Assembly (NCBI GenBank): GCA_964020975.1
Contig: OZ026612.1
Coordinates: 55,236,579-55,300,578, forward strand
DNA length: 64,000 bases
From: Hermodice carunculata
Taxonomy: Eukaryota > Annelida > Polychaeta > Eunicida > Amphinomidae
Reading direction: 5' to 3'
Shown here: positions 22,014 through 34,725 of the stretch, piece after piece
Layout: each line of letters starts with the position of its first letter
Numbering within the stretch: the first letter of the stretch is position 1
Notes under the pieces: generated by a model
Seen by the model: the letters and a program-made list of their open reading frames with translations, nothing else
Databases searched by the model: none
Told to the model about the DNA's origin: nothing
Made by a program: the position numbers and the translations under genes

Positions 22014-24624
22014 CACCCTCTACTCTTGTAAACAGTGACTTGAGTTGGTGTAGGTACCCCCCAGATAGCCTCACCTTAGAGCCCACCCAATCTGAGGGTT
22101 TATTTTCATGAAGAATTGGGCAGCAGTTAATGGTCAAATGTCAGTTGTAATTTAAGGTTATTGAATTATCATTGCTTCAAAAGCAGATCAAGCTGCATAT
22201 TATCTCTTACACTATAGTGGAGCAGATGAAACCAGGAGCTTAATTGGGTCTGCTTTGGAGGCAACATTTATCATTGGTTGATGGGAATTAGTCTTACTCC
22301 TTATAGCTGTAACAAAGTATCCTATTTAGACCCCCAATACTTTTCATACTGAGTCATACTGCCATAATTGGCAGGTGGACCACCAAATTCACTAATGACA
22401 GCCCAGGAGAACTTTTGACCTCAGTACCATGCGGTCAAGCTAGGCAGAGCTCTGACCACAAAAATTGATGTATGCAAACACGGTGATTAAGCTCTTCAGA
22501 ACATGAATGTCAAGCATCCTGTTTACTTAAACATTATACTATGAACCTTTCTCTTTTCAAATTGGTGAGAATCTGAGTAAAAGTGTTTTTGAATAGACCA
22601 GTTCATAGGACTCAGGTTTATTCATTTCACTTCAGGAAGCGCACCCTGCTTTGTTTACATTTTGTGTTCGACCACGCTGGCCGGATTACACTTCGAAGGA
22701 TCAGAAAGTAAAACACAGAATGTGCTTGGGTTTAATAAAAAAACAAACCGTCAGCAAACTAAAAATGAATGTTTCACCACTGATGTGATACTTTAGGTAA
22801 AATATTTTTACTGTTCAGCACAATCCATGCTGTAATCACTGGTGTTAGCCGTGGCATCCGTTGTGAACATATATGGGCGTGGGCCTGACTCGGCCACTTG
22901 CTGATTGGACATTCAGGGCAACAATGGAATGCATAATTGATTAGGGTCTGGAAAAGTTCGGTACAAGTCGGTATGAACAGATCTATTGTCATTTTTAGAC
23001 CAGATTCAAACATAACAGGTAAACCATTGAAGGTTGCTTATAAAGTCTAACCTAACTTGCAAAATTTGGTCTGAGCAAACTTACGAGCCAATTTCTTTGA
23101 AAAAGGAGCACTTGAGTGGTAATTATCTGAACTTGCAAACTGCCCTTTTATTTGTCTCTATGTTCTCCAATTGTTTTTTAATCTTGCATATTTAAGTTTA
23201 GGGTACTGTGTATTCAACTGAAATAAAAGTGCAATTTCAATGGTTGAAGGCCTACACTTATGCAACAGAAACACATATGGCAAACTAAAGGGATACTTGT
23301 GGAGATTGGTATGTGGCTAATAAAATAACATATTTCTCACAGGTTTGTAACATCAATTAAATATTAAAGTATGTCATTGGAGAGAAATTACATGCTGTTC
23401 TTCCTGGTGTTTTTAACCGAAGAATTATGAGAGATGAATGTAGATCTATTCACCAACTAATAATAGTTCACAGCGAGATAAATCCAACAATATAAACTTA
23501 AACAATGCTGTGATAAAGGACTACAAAGGTATGGAGTGGTAAGGTTGGCTGTGTCAGTTTGAACATCCATTGCAAGGCAGAACGTTAATGAATTCCCGGT
23601 ATGGATGTCACAGTATCAGTGTATTTGATCCTGTAGCTTATGAGAGTTTGGTTGGTCTGGAACAAAAATGTCAGATGACAGATATGCCTTGCAAGACCCC
23701 AATTTAGAGGCTAATAATGAACTATCACATACGGTGTTTTCTCAATAGCTTTGAAGTTCTATTGAAAATGGACTGACCAGTACAAGTCCTGCTTGAAAGA
23801 AATGTTGATTCTCATTATGACTTGTAAGTGATTGAGGCTTGAGCAGCACACATGTGGTTTGGCCTTAGTCCATATCAACATTGAAGCAGATCTATATCTA
23901 ATTAATTTTGCAGATATTGTTTTCAACTGTGCTACCTTTTGGATAATTAAATAAAAGACAGTTTTTATTGCCTATTCATAAGTTGCTTATTAAGGATATG
24001 TCATGTTCATATTGGGGTATTGCTCATTTTATGTTACAAAATTAGCAGCATAGTAAGCTGACATCAAGATACAGAAGAGAAATGAGCAAGATAAATAAGA
24101 TGTGGTGCGGGAATTGGATAGGGCAGAATTTACTCCAAGGTGTGTATTCGCCCCCAAGACACAACTGAATACACAAACATTTGGAGGGCTAGAGCTGTGT
24201 ATTTCCATTAGTTTGTATGTTAAAGCAACCTTAAATAAGCCAGTCACTTTTGTAGCTGTGGTTATATGATTTTTGTTAGGTATTTAGTTATGCATCTGAT
24301 TTACTGTCTGAAATTTGGTGTTCCTATGTGCAGTAGTTTTCAAGTTATTAAATTGCAAATTACAATGTAAAGTAATGGGAATACACAACCCTAGCCCTCC
24401 ACTGACTTCAGTGCCCTCTTTTAGGCAGTTGTCGAACCTTCTGTTCTTGCCCTTGCCTATTGCACCTTTGAAAGTGCTATGTGTGACCCCAAATGTCTGT
24501 GCATGCAATGGCATATTAAAGGTTTAGCTCTATGTACGCTCCAGGAAAATACAAAATCAGTTAGCCTCAGTCATGTTGTCTTATGCCAGCCTTGTATAGA
24601 AATGTAAAAAGGATTTCTCAACAA
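22014..24624. other. No gene recognised
   Basis: Ordinary-looking AT-rich sequence. No exon, RNA gene or transposon end recognised. Confidence 0.45.
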
Positions 24625-24714
24625 AATATTTACTTCCACTAAATTTTAAGCACGAATATTTACTTCCACTAAATTTTAAGCACAAATATTTACTTCCACT
24701 AAATTTTAAGCATG
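24625..24714 (+). repeat. 30-bp tandem repeat, 3 units
   Basis: Three nearly identical units of AATATTTACTTCCACTAAAT plus TTTAAGCAC. Near-perfect identity implies a recent expansion. The Lys-Phe-Ser-Gly-like peptide it encodes on the minus strand is a by-product. Confidence 0.85.
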
Positions 24715-25645
24715 AATCGTTCAAGCTCTTTTTCAGGCCAGCATGGAGAAAGTGCAGTTTGGCTTTAAGCTGAGCAAAACACAAAGCATTACACTTCTGC
24801 ATCGTAGATAAGTACGGAAACAAAGAATGGTCTCAGAAACATTTCAGCAGTTGCCGCAGGCAGTGAGGATGCAGGCCAAGAGAAGCCAGACATCTGTTGA
24901 AGACAAGTGGGGAAGATATTGTCCCTTGTCTTCTCAATCAGTCATCAGATTTATCCACACATAGGCACAGGCGTTCATTATTGGCTGTCAAAGACAAGAT
25001 GTACTTCATTTATGTATTAGTATTTAATACATGTACTGCTGAAAGCTAATTAAGCCAAGGCATTGGCACAATACAAGGAAGATTTACTGAAAATACCAAC
25101 CATTACTTATACAAGGTCAGATTGGGGATCATTTGCGAAAAAACCTCACAAACCTCAACTCAAAAAGAATCTCATTTTATGGTATTTACCCATATGGTAC
25201 TTACCAAATTATCATCCCAAAATGAAGCAGAAAAAACCTTGATAAGAAAACTTGTATTATGTGTTTGCCAAAGGAAAGAGTTTTAAATTTTTAAAAACAT
25301 TTAAGTAAGATTTAAAATGGATTACCCCCATCCAACAGAGGAATCCAAGCACATACACCGCACAACCAATCTAGAAGGGTTAACTGTCTTATATGTGAAC
25401 TCTTACAGTACCAGTACCAACAAGAGAATCAACATAGGGCCATCCTTAAAAAATATGTTTGTTGGGAGTTACATACAAAAATAGACCTGGTAGGTAGGGC
25501 TTTTTTTTTTAAAGAAGAAAAAGCTGTTTGGGGTTATATGATATCAAAAAAAAAAAAAAAAAGAGACCAGGTAGGTAGTTTTCTTCAAAAAAGTTCTTTA
25601 CAGTGTTCTTTCAAAAAATGGCAGGGTAACCTAAGAACTGTGGTA
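24715..25645. other. No gene recognised
   Basis: 25430-25640 is A/T-homopolymer-rich, with GACCWGGTAGGTAG repeated near 25487 and 25565. Possibly a decayed MITE. Confidence 0.4.
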
Positions 25646-25890
25646 CGGTAGTCCCTCTTTTAAGCGACTACCCCTAGCGCAGACTAAAAAGCGGTCATTC
25701 TATGATGCAGGTGCTCTCTCATTGGAGTAACCCCACATGAGCGATGTCAACAGCTCAAATCCAGGGCGGACTTTCCGAGATACGCAAAATTCTGCCACCA
25801 CCACTGATTCATTATTGATTACATATGTTTTGAAAATAAATCATCATTTGTTAAATTTAATAATAATTACAACCCTAAAATCTTTTTTTT

Positions 25891-27857
25891 AAGCTCAGCT
25901 AGCTGAGCTTATATTATGACTAGCCATCCAGCATGTCCGTCCGTCATCCACAATTCATATTTACAACTTCTTCTCCAAAACCGTCAGCCAGATTCACTTC
26001 AAACTTGGTGGGAATGTGCCTTGGGTAGGTCTCTACCAAGTGTGTTCAAATGGTCATGCTCCAGTGATTTTTTAATTTTTTATGAGGTTTTTGTGTTTTT
26101 TGGGGGCAAATCTTAAAAAATCTTCTTCTCCAAAACCGCTCACCCAATTGCTTTGATATCACACAGGTACAGTCCCAGGGACTCTTAGTTCTGAATTTGT
26201 TCACCAGGTGGAACTGCAATTTTTTTCTAATTGTATGATTTTTTTGTGTGTTTTCGTAACTTGTCAAATGTCTTCTTCAGAACTGTCGCTCAGATTAAGC
26301 TGAAACTGCTGTGGATTCCTGATTTTTCGCTATTTAAAAATTTTTTTTTATAATTTTATGATTTTTTGTGTGTTTTCATTACTTGTCACTTCTTTTACAG
26401 AAGTGTCGCTCAGATTAAGCTGAAATTTCGTGGATATGTTCTTTGTGGAAGGATTAAATAAAGTTGTTCACACGGTGGCACTGCTGTGGACTTTGTGGAA
26501 GGATTAAACAAAGTTGTTCACTGGGTGGCACTGCTGTGGATTCCTGATTTTTCTCGATTTTTTCAATTTTGGTACTTACCGGTCAATGCAGTTTTCCTAT
26601 TGATTACTATGTAAGTCAATGGGCACTCCAATGCTAATTCACATTTTTGACTTCCTCTCCAAAACCGTTATCCAGAGTGACTTCAAACTTGGTGGCAATA
26701 TACCTTTGGTAGGTTTCTACCAGATTTATACAAATGGTCACGCTCCAGTGATTTTTGGATTTTTAATGAATTTTTTGTTCCTTTTTTTGGACAAAACTTA
26801 CAAAATCTTAATTTCCACAACTGCTCACCCAATTGCTTTGATATTACATAAGAACACTCCTAGGGTCTCCTTGTTCTTAATTATTCACCAGGGGATAATG
26901 CAATATTTTTTTTCAAATGTTTTTATGACTTTTTGTGTATTTTCGTTACTTGTCACTTCTTCTCCAAAACCGTTACTCAGATTTAGTTGAAACTTTGTGG
27001 ATATGTTCCTTGTGAAAGGGTCAAGCAAAGATGTTCACTAGGTAGCACTGCTGTGGATTCCTGATTTTTAATGATTGTTTTCAATTCGGGTACTTATGGG
27101 TAAAATCACTTTTCTGTTGGTTACTATGCAAGTCAATGGGCATTCTAATGCATTCTAACAGTAATTCCCATTTTGGACTTCTCTAAAGAAACTGTCAGTC
27201 AATTTGACTTCAAACTTGGTGGCAATGTAACTTGGATGGGTCTGTACCAAGTTTGTTCAAATGGTCACGCTCCAGTGATTTTTGGATTTTTTATGATTTT
27301 TTTTTCAAAATTTTTTTTTTAAAGTTTTAATAGGAAAGTTTAACATGGAAATTTCCTGGAATGGTTATAGCTGGAATAATTTTGGCCAGATTTGTGCCAA
27401 ACTTGGTACGGATGCACCTTTTATAAGTGTCTTCATATTTTGTGCAAATGGTCATGCTCCATGGATGTTTGGACCTTGACCTCATTCCCAAGGCCACAGG
27501 ACAACTGACACGAAATTTACTGTTCACTTGATAACTTGAGATCTGTTTTGATTTAGTACCTTGATGTTGCACGTGTCAATGTTTCTCTATGAAGGTCATG
27601 CTTATAGACAGTACATGAGTGACCTTGACCTCGTTTCTGGGGTCACAGTGCAACATACATGAATTTTACTCTTCATTCTAACTTAACAACTACTTGAACT
27701 GGGACCTTGATGTTGGACATGTTAGTGTTCTTCTATAAATAAAAGGTCAGACTTACTCAGTACATGTGTGCCCTTGATCCTATCCCCAGTTCACAGAGCT
27801 GCAAGTGTGGTGAATACCTGGGTCAGCTGAGTATGGGCTGTTCACACAGCCTTCTTG
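25891..27857 (+). mobile_element. AGCTCAGC-family element, complete, Helitron-like ends
   Basis: Its bounds come from comparing the host transposon with its uninterrupted copy. The left end is a perfect 20-bp palindrome (25891-25910). The right end is a hairpin, GGCTGT-tcac-ACAGCC (27836-27851), followed by TTCTTG and then TTT of the target. Inside, a ~500-700-bp unit repeats from about 25976, 26665 and 27190 (CAAACTTGGTGGNAATNT, GGTCNCGCTCCAGTGATTTT, GGATTCCTGATTTTT), plus a 50-bp duplication at 26441/26491. Hairpin-CTTG|T with no target duplication recalls non-autonomous Helitron-like or Helentron-like elements, but the family is inferred. Non-coding. Confidence 0.7.
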
Positions 27858-28344
27858 TTTCAATAAAAAATTCTTGTCTGGGTGCAGAAAGATGTATTTT
27901 TGAATTTGAAAATGTTTACCAGTCTTGTTTTTTTTCATTTCCCCATCTCTCTCAATAGGCCTGATGCATCACCTGGTAGGGAGCTTTGCTTGGGAAATAA
28001 TCAGCTTAAACTGTCATAAAAGTGTTTTGATGGCATAACTCACAGAATTAACTTTTATTATACATGTTTGGTGGACCCTAACTCACCATAATTTATAGGT
28101 TACCGATCAAAACAAGATGCAGCATTTTCCCATTGCGACCACGATGGTTGGCTGTCATGTTGACCTCCCTATGAACTGGGGTAAAAATGGATCAGGTCAC
28201 TTCATTAGTGTCAGTCACACACTCAAGCAGGCAACACAATTGTTTGATAAGGGTTCCGTGTGATTTTGATCTAGTGAAAGGTATCATTATTCATTTTATG
28301 GAATATACTATGATAAAACATAGTTCAATTAGAAATGAGAATAC

Positions 28345-28345
<1 letters not shown>

Positions 28346-28378
<33 letters not shown>

Positions 28379-28379
28379 T
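28346..28379 (+). repeat. (ATA)n microsatellite
   Basis: About 11 trinucleotide units, inside the copy-1 transposon where the other copy has only TAAATAATAAAA. Confidence 0.9.
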
Positions 28380-28690
28380 TTCTGTGACTCTCCTCTTCTC
28401 TGCCATGGTTAGGTTAGGGTTCGAAAGAAAAAGTGATGACTTTGTGGATCAACGAGCGAAAAAGATTGTTCCAGACATTTCTGGAGAACTCTGGCAACCT
28501 TTGTCGTGTACTCAAATTTGAAGCATTTCAAGGTGGATGATGGAAATGATTGTGAGTGGGAGTGAGGAGGTTCCCATAACAGGTAAATTTCTGATGAGAA
28601 TTATGAAATTAAGTTCAGAAAATAATCGATAATATCCCAGCATACAGAGATTGGAATATGGTGGTCAAAATCCTCTGAGATCTGCTATGG

Positions 28691-29641
28691 AGATAAATTT
28701 GACAAGAACCATATACATTTTATAGCAATGGTGAGTTGTGTGCATGTATTTTATTGGCCAATTTGAAGGGTGAACCATAGCAGGTGTAGTGGATGAATAT
28801 TGTATCTGTGTCTTTTTGTCCAGAACCACTTCTTGGTATTCAATCACCCTATTCCGCAGTCCGAACTCTTTACTCTCCATAAGCTAACGTGTCCCTGTCT
28901 AACCTATATACATATGGAAGTACTATTGTCCATGTTGCACATGTACTTCTGTAACATTTTACCATAGGCTGTATTAGCCCAAATAAATTAAAGGGTCTTC
29001 AGCGGGTAACTAATCAGAACATGTTTTGGAGCCTATTACCCATACATGTCTCTCTGAGTAGCGGCTCCTGGTCTAAGCTAAATATTCAACAAAGACAACC
29101 CACATAATAATGAATAAGTATGAATGTGGCAAATAGTGAATTAGTTAAATATGTGAAGTTTTTCTTATAAATGCAGAGCTTCATTATGAGAAAAGAATAC
29201 CTATCAAACAAACCATAATTACTAAATTTGTATAGTACAGGTTCAGATAAGAACAATTTGACCTTCCCCTGAACCAATATGTACCCTTTCTAGCTGGACA
29301 GCTTAACATAGTTGAACCACCCGCCAGTGTATAACTGAAGTGGAAACAAGCTGGGGCATTATATTCAGTCCCAGTGATTGTAAAATAAACAGTTGCAGCT
29401 AGCCCACCTGTACAAACCAAGGGAAATCTGAACAATGGCATCCTGCACCAGAAATGTAAAACAAACTCCATGATGACACATACTCCTCACTTTGAAAGTC
29501 TACAAGCAATTAAGCTCTATTTCACTGCCAACCCGGAGTCAATGTCTCAACGTAATGTGCCAGGTTTGTGACATTTGAGAAAATACTGTCAATTTTGAAA
29601 AAAAAAAAAAAAAAATATTGAGTAAATGTGCATTTAGGCAT
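28691..29641. other. No gene recognised
   Basis: A minus-strand ORF (29184-29471) encodes a peptide with a hydrophobic C-terminus but no recognisable domain. Not called. Confidence 0.4.
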
Positions 29642-30235
29642 GTCAGAAAAGAATGAAAGTCATTAGCATTTATGCCAAAACAGGTTATAAAAGCAATTTT
29701 TCTTAACAGGATTTTAAGTACAATTAGGCAAACATGTAACTTATATGCTTGCTACTGATAGCCCCAGGGAGGTTTAACCTGACAAAAAACATGTAAGCCT
29801 AAAATGTCAGAAAGTGAATATTAAAACAGAATGATGCCAAAAGATAAAGTTAAGTAGCAAAACAGACAAGTCTAAAAACTGTAAGCTGTTGTAGCCAAAC
29901 TTTCTAATAATGTTTGGATATTAACAGCAAAATTATAGAGCAAGTCAGAAAAGAATGAAAGTCATTTGTTTTTGAGTCAAGAGAATGCAATGAATATATA
30001 ATATTTCTTAACCAGATATCAAGTACAATTAGGCAAGCTTGTAACTGCCGTAGGTCGCTGCTTGCTAGCGATAGCCCCTGGGGGTTTAACCTAACAGAAA
30101 ACAAGCTAGCCTAAAATGTTTGAAAGGTGAACATTAAAACAGAATGATGCCAAAAGATAAAATTAAATAGCAAAACAGGCAAGTCTAAAATCTCTAAAAT
30201 TATTGAAGCCAAACTTTCTAACCATCTCGGGATAT
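29642..30235 (+). repeat. 302-bp tandem duplication
   Basis: GTCAGAAAAGAATGAAAGTC begins at 29642 and again at 29944. Shared landmarks are AAGTACAATTAGGCAA, GATAGCCCC.GG.GGTTTAAC, AAACAGAATGATGCCAAAAG and AGCCAAACTTTCTAA. The units are diverged, so this is an older event. No coding frame is conserved. Confidence 0.8.
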
Positions 30236-30572
30236 TTACAGCAAAAAGGTCACAGGTAAAACACAGGACATCCAAACTTTCAGGATTCGTTATTAATTGC
30301 AGTACATGTATTTATTAAATTGTTGTTACAAGGACTTAGTATCAGTATGGGCCTTAAGGGGAAAAGGGGGAGGGGGGAATGAGCTGATGTAAAATTTGAA
30401 AAAAAAAAGGACACACACCCGCATTCATTCTATACACCCGGCCAGGGAACCTGAACAAAGCAATTTTTAAGGATGGCCTAGCAGCCAATGACTTAAACTC
30501 CTAACCTAAAGTATCTCATTGTGGGGTTTCTTTGTAATGGAAAAACATGTGAGAGACAAAAAGAACAATCTA

Positions 30573-30573
<1 letters not shown>

Positions 30574-30666
<93 letters not shown>

Positions 30667-30680
30667 ATGTATGTATGTAT
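30574..30680. repeat. (TA)n microsatellite with TG/TATG tail
   Basis: About 42 TA dinucleotides followed by GTGTGTATGTATGTATG. The Tyr-Ile repeat ORFs on both strands here are artefacts. Confidence 0.97.
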
Positions 30681-31239
30681 ACAAACACGTCACCAAAGAG
30701 TACATGTATTTCACAGTTGTGACTTTCTGCATGCGTGATTATGGACACTGGTCAACTTCTGTCATTCAAGTGTGTTGTTGACTCTTAAGTTAAAAGCCAA
30801 ATATCTTGATTTTTCTGAGCATTTTGATGACAGAATAGAAACAATACATATGTGTGAAACAGCTGCAGTTGGGAATGAGCACTTTCTTTTAACTGTGAGC
30901 CATGAATCCTGAATCTGTCAAACCTTTACAGTTTCATCCACAGCAGGGTAAATGATATCTAAAGTAAACTGCCTGAATTAAGGCAGGGAAAGATGTAGAG
31001 TTTTGACTTCAGGATCAGAGCTGTGCTAAGACTTCATCATGTCCCAGCCTGTCATGTAAGCACTTATTGTGGAATTTCTAGCAATAAACATCAGGAGTTG
31101 AAGTCAACTTACAAAGCGTTTGTCCCCATACAGCAATATTGTAATGCTAAAAGCAAGGTACTTATTGGGTTTCTTTTTTGATGTTGTTAATTTTGACCTT
31201 GAGTGACCTTGAAATGTTAAACTGACATATTGGCATATA

Positions 31240-32756
31240 CAGTAATCCCTGTCTTGAACGACCCCTCCTATGAGCGGCCACCTGCTTTGAACGACCACAT
31301 TTGATCGCCAAAGTTGTTTTTCTTTAATAATTTACCTCTTATGAACAACCACCTGTTAAACGCGACCGGCGACCATGCAAAATGAACCGATTTTGCCACC
31401 GCATAACACAAATTTAAGCCATATCCGACCACTACTCCGCAAGTCTGCCAACGAAATAGATGCATGCAACTCATCCATTGTTATAAAATTTACATGGTTC
31501 TTGTCAAATTTATTGAGTGCAAGCAATAAAGGATTTCTTTCTACGGTAAATTTCCTTCAACAACTTTTTAATTTGATCAATCAGTATCTATTCCTCCTCA
31601 CGAGTGTAGGATCTTCCCATCTATTTACATTTTTACAACGCTGCCAATGGCAGTGAATGTGGCTTTCTCCGCATGTGTTGGGCCTTTCCATAGCGGATCT
31701 CGACTCGAGGATTTCGACCATCATATTTCTTTTTCTTTCTCTGTATGCTGGGACATTATGGATTGTTTTCTGAGCTAAACTTCATAATGATCCACAGAAA
31801 TTTACTTGTGATGGGAACTTTATCGCTCCCACTCAACTCCTGTTCGTTCACGTCATCCATCTTGAAATGCTTGAAATCTGAATGCACGACGGAGGTTGCT
31901 GGAAGTGACAGGAACAATCTTCGTTGTTTACTGGAGCCACGTGGTCATAACTTTTTTTGCATGCGAAACCTAACCTAACTGTGGCAAATAAGCGGAAAGC
32001 CCAGGAATTTTATTATTTAGTATTCTTATTTCCAATTGAACCATGTTTGATGATACTATATTTTATAGAATGAATGATGAAAACTTTCGCTAGATCAAAA
32101 TCACTTGGAACCCTAATCAAACACGTGCTTGCCTGCTTGAGGACGTGCGACTGACACTGAGGAAGTGCATGCCAGATCCATTTTTCCCACGGTTCAGAAC
32201 GAGGTCAGCATGGCGCCCAAAACACACGTTGTGGCAATGGGAAAATGCCGAGTCTTATTTTGATACATAACTTATGAATTACGGTGAGTTAGGCTCCACC
32301 GAATGTGTAGAATAAAGTTAAGACAGTGAGTAATGCCGTCAGAACAATTTATGACAGTTTAAGCTGGTTACTTCGCAAGCAAAGGCTCCGTACCCGGAGA
32401 TGTATCGGGGCCCATTGAGCGTAATGGGAAAATGACAAAGCTCAAGACCGGCAAATATTTTCAAGTTGCAAAACATATCTTTCAGCACCCAGACAAGAGG
32501 TCTTTGTTGAAATAAAGATTTTAAGGGTTGTAATTGTTAAAGTTGATAAATGATAATTTCTTTTCAAAGCATATGTAATCGATAATGATGACCTAGTGGT
32601 GGCAGAGATTTGCGTACCTCGCTACCTAAGTACCTGGACAAGTCCACCATGGATTTGAGGTGGTGCATATGCGATTCCTCCAATGAGCGACCACCTGCAT
32701 TATACGACCGCTTTTTTGTCGGCGCTAGGGGTGGTCGCTCAAAAGAGGGACTGCTG
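31240..32756 (-). mobile_element. 1.5-kb TA-flanked DNA transposon, copy 2
   Basis: The left end CAGTAATCCCTGTCTTGAAC and the inverse right end CAGCAGTCCCTCTTTTGAGC pair through the first ~24 bases. TA lies at 31238-31239 and 32757-32758, giving a length of 1517 bp. Subterminal words GAGCGACCACC repeat at both ends. The interior has no transposase. On the minus strand it carries a promoter-like or exon-like segment shared with copy 1. Non-autonomous, with Tc1/mariner-type target choice. Confidence 0.8.
31756..31860 (-). pseudogene. Exon-like ORF inside the 1.5-kb transposon
   Basis: On the minus strand an ATG at 31860 opens 34 codons (MDDVNEQELSGSDKVPIT, then SKFLWIIMKFSSENNP). After the IT residues, a GTAAAT donor-like sequence appears at the equivalent place in both copies of the transposon. 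In copy 1 (near 28535) the ATG has become GTG and an in-frame stop follows within about ten codons. The unit may be a captured host first exon with its upstream region, or the start of the element's own lost gene. No domain is recognisable. Confidence 0.3.
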
Positions 32757-32758
32757 TA

Positions 32759-33365
32759 CCTTGGCAATAGTGGATTCTGTCTCTTTCCATTTAGAAATTG
32801 ATGACTGCTGAACGCAATGAGTAAATTGATATTGCTAACAGTGTTGATGGTCTTTAACAAAGGTAACCATGATATTATTCAGACGTTCACAGGGCCACTT
32901 CCGTCTGTGCACCCAAGGTCAGCTGAGCAGAGGACTGTCACAGTCCCCTTTTTTATTTTAGTACATTGAAGTTGTTTGGTCTCATTTTAGCTTTGTATTT
33001 CTGGCACTCTGTCCAGTCTGATCTGAATGTAAATTTTCCAACTTTCACTTGTGAATAAAGTACATGTAGCTGAGCCTGGTGACATACAACAAAAGCACCT
33101 GTAGACCTGTCATAATTATTTTACTTTTGTGCACAGGTGTAAAATATTATAAAGTAAATTTAGGTGAATGTATGCATCTTCACCAGGAATCATAGCGCTT
33201 ACAGAGAACAAGTTGCTCAATAAATTTTCATTCATAATGTTATTGAATAAAATAAATACTGGTAAGTTTATCGAGACACGAACCTCATATTGTACGGCAA
33301 AAAGGATCAGGTATACAACTGAATCCATATTGATCTTCTCCAACATTGTGATAACAGATTGAGAG
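32759..33365. other. Includes a solo 3' end of an AGCTCAGC-type element
   Basis: 32895-32950 carries AAGGTCAGCTGAGCAGAGGA and CTGTCACAGTCCCC, the 3'-end signature also seen at 38470-38512 and 49748-49781. No 5' part was found nearby. The rest shows nothing. Confidence 0.5.
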
Positions 33366-33497
33366 CTAAATATAGAGAAAATTGTAGGCTTGAGGGTAAG
33401 ATTTTGCTTTAAAGAGAAGAATACAATGTACCTAAATATAGAGAAAATTGTAGGCTTAGTGGTAAGATTCCAGCTTTACAGAAAAAAAAATAGAATG
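33366..33497 (+). repeat. 66-bp tandem duplication
   Basis: CTAAATATAGAGAAAATTGT plus AGGCTT begins at 33366 and 33432. The remaining parts of the two units are ~75% alike. Confidence 0.75.
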
Positions 33498-34725
33498 TGG
33501 ATGAGATGTAGATTGGTTGTTAAAACCTTGTACAATTAGCTCCATGCACACTTAACCTGGTATTAAACCACCTGAACATTGGATGTGTCTGGTAAAATGT
33601 ATTCGGTCATTTACCTCTGTCAGAGAAAAATTACAAGGTTAACTGTGTTCCCTTTACCAAGCCTTTTACAGTGTTTACAGAAATACCGCTATTTCAAAGA
33701 CAGATAAGTAGAAGCGTGCAATGGACAATGTTTGTATAGATCCACCTCTCTGAGTTATTTTTGCAGCAGTAAAGTATCCCAGGGCTAGGTTGCAAAGTAT
33801 AGATGGTACTTGATTGTCATCTATAGAGATGAAGATTCCTTGGTGCTGTCATACTCTGATCAAATAAACAAGCTGCGATTGTGAATCACTGAAGGTGGAA
33901 GTGCTCTGACTTTGTTGCTTTTAACAACAGTCATGACATATAAAGTATCATATTTTTAAGGGTCCGCCTCATGGGGCGGACCGTTTCTAATTTTTGGGGG
34001 TTGTCCGTCTGGATGACATTGTGCACATTCTTGTTACCGTGATATCTACAGAATACCTACATGTATTTTGCTCAAACTTGGCTATATGCTTATCTTACCT
34101 GGAAAGATGAACTGATTAGATTTTGGTGTCACCATGACCTAATTTGAGTAAATGGCCTAATTACATGCTCCTTAGGGCCTGTTACCCTAATATCTCCAGA
34201 ATGCTCCAATGTATTTTGCTCAAATTTATCTAGCATGCCAAGATGAACTGATTTGATTTTGGTGTCACCATAACCTAATTTGACCAAATGGCAGCCTAAT
34301 TATGTGTTTGTTAGAGCTTGTTACTGCAATATCTCCAGAATGCTTCCATGTATCTTACTCAAATTTTATAATATGGTTATCTTGTGTGCCAGGATGATTA
34401 GATTTTTGTATCATTGTAACCTAACCTGACCAAATGGCAGCCTAATTATGTGTTTGTTAGGACTCATTACTGCAACATCTCCAGAATGCTTCCATGTAAC
34501 TTGCTCAAATTTTATAGCAGGATTATCTTGTATGCCAGTATGATCTGATTAGACTTTGGTGCCACCATGACCTAACTTGGGCGAATGGCAGCCTAAATAC
34601 ATGTTCGTTAGGGCGCGTTACCACGATATCTCCAGAATGCTACCATGTATTTTGTTCACAGTTTGCAGTATAATTATCTTACGTATGAACTGATTAGATT
34701 TCAGTGTCACCATGACCTAATTTGA

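Larger units (their letters stand above)
25646..28690 (+). mobile_element. 1.5-kb TA-flanked DNA transposon, copy 1, interrupted
   Basis: The start at 25646 (after TA) matches the reverse complement of the right end of 31240-32756: GTCCCTCTTTTRAGCGAC, CCCCTAGCGC, AAAAAGCGGTC, ATGCAGGTG. Collinear homology runs to 25890, breaks for a foreign element, resumes at 27858 and continues to about 28690 (CAGCTTAAACTGTCATAAA, GGTTCAATTRGAAATRAGAA and others). The far terminus expected from the other copy was not found, so this copy is truncated. No transposase reading frame is seen. Confidence 0.8.

Noticed and set aside
29184-29471. 95-codon minus ORF with hydrophobic C-terminus
   Set aside because: Hydrophobicity is explained by T-rich codons. 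No signal peptide or domain.
30493-30781. Tyr-Ile repeat ORFs on both strands
   Set aside because: Pure translation of the (TA)n microsatellite.
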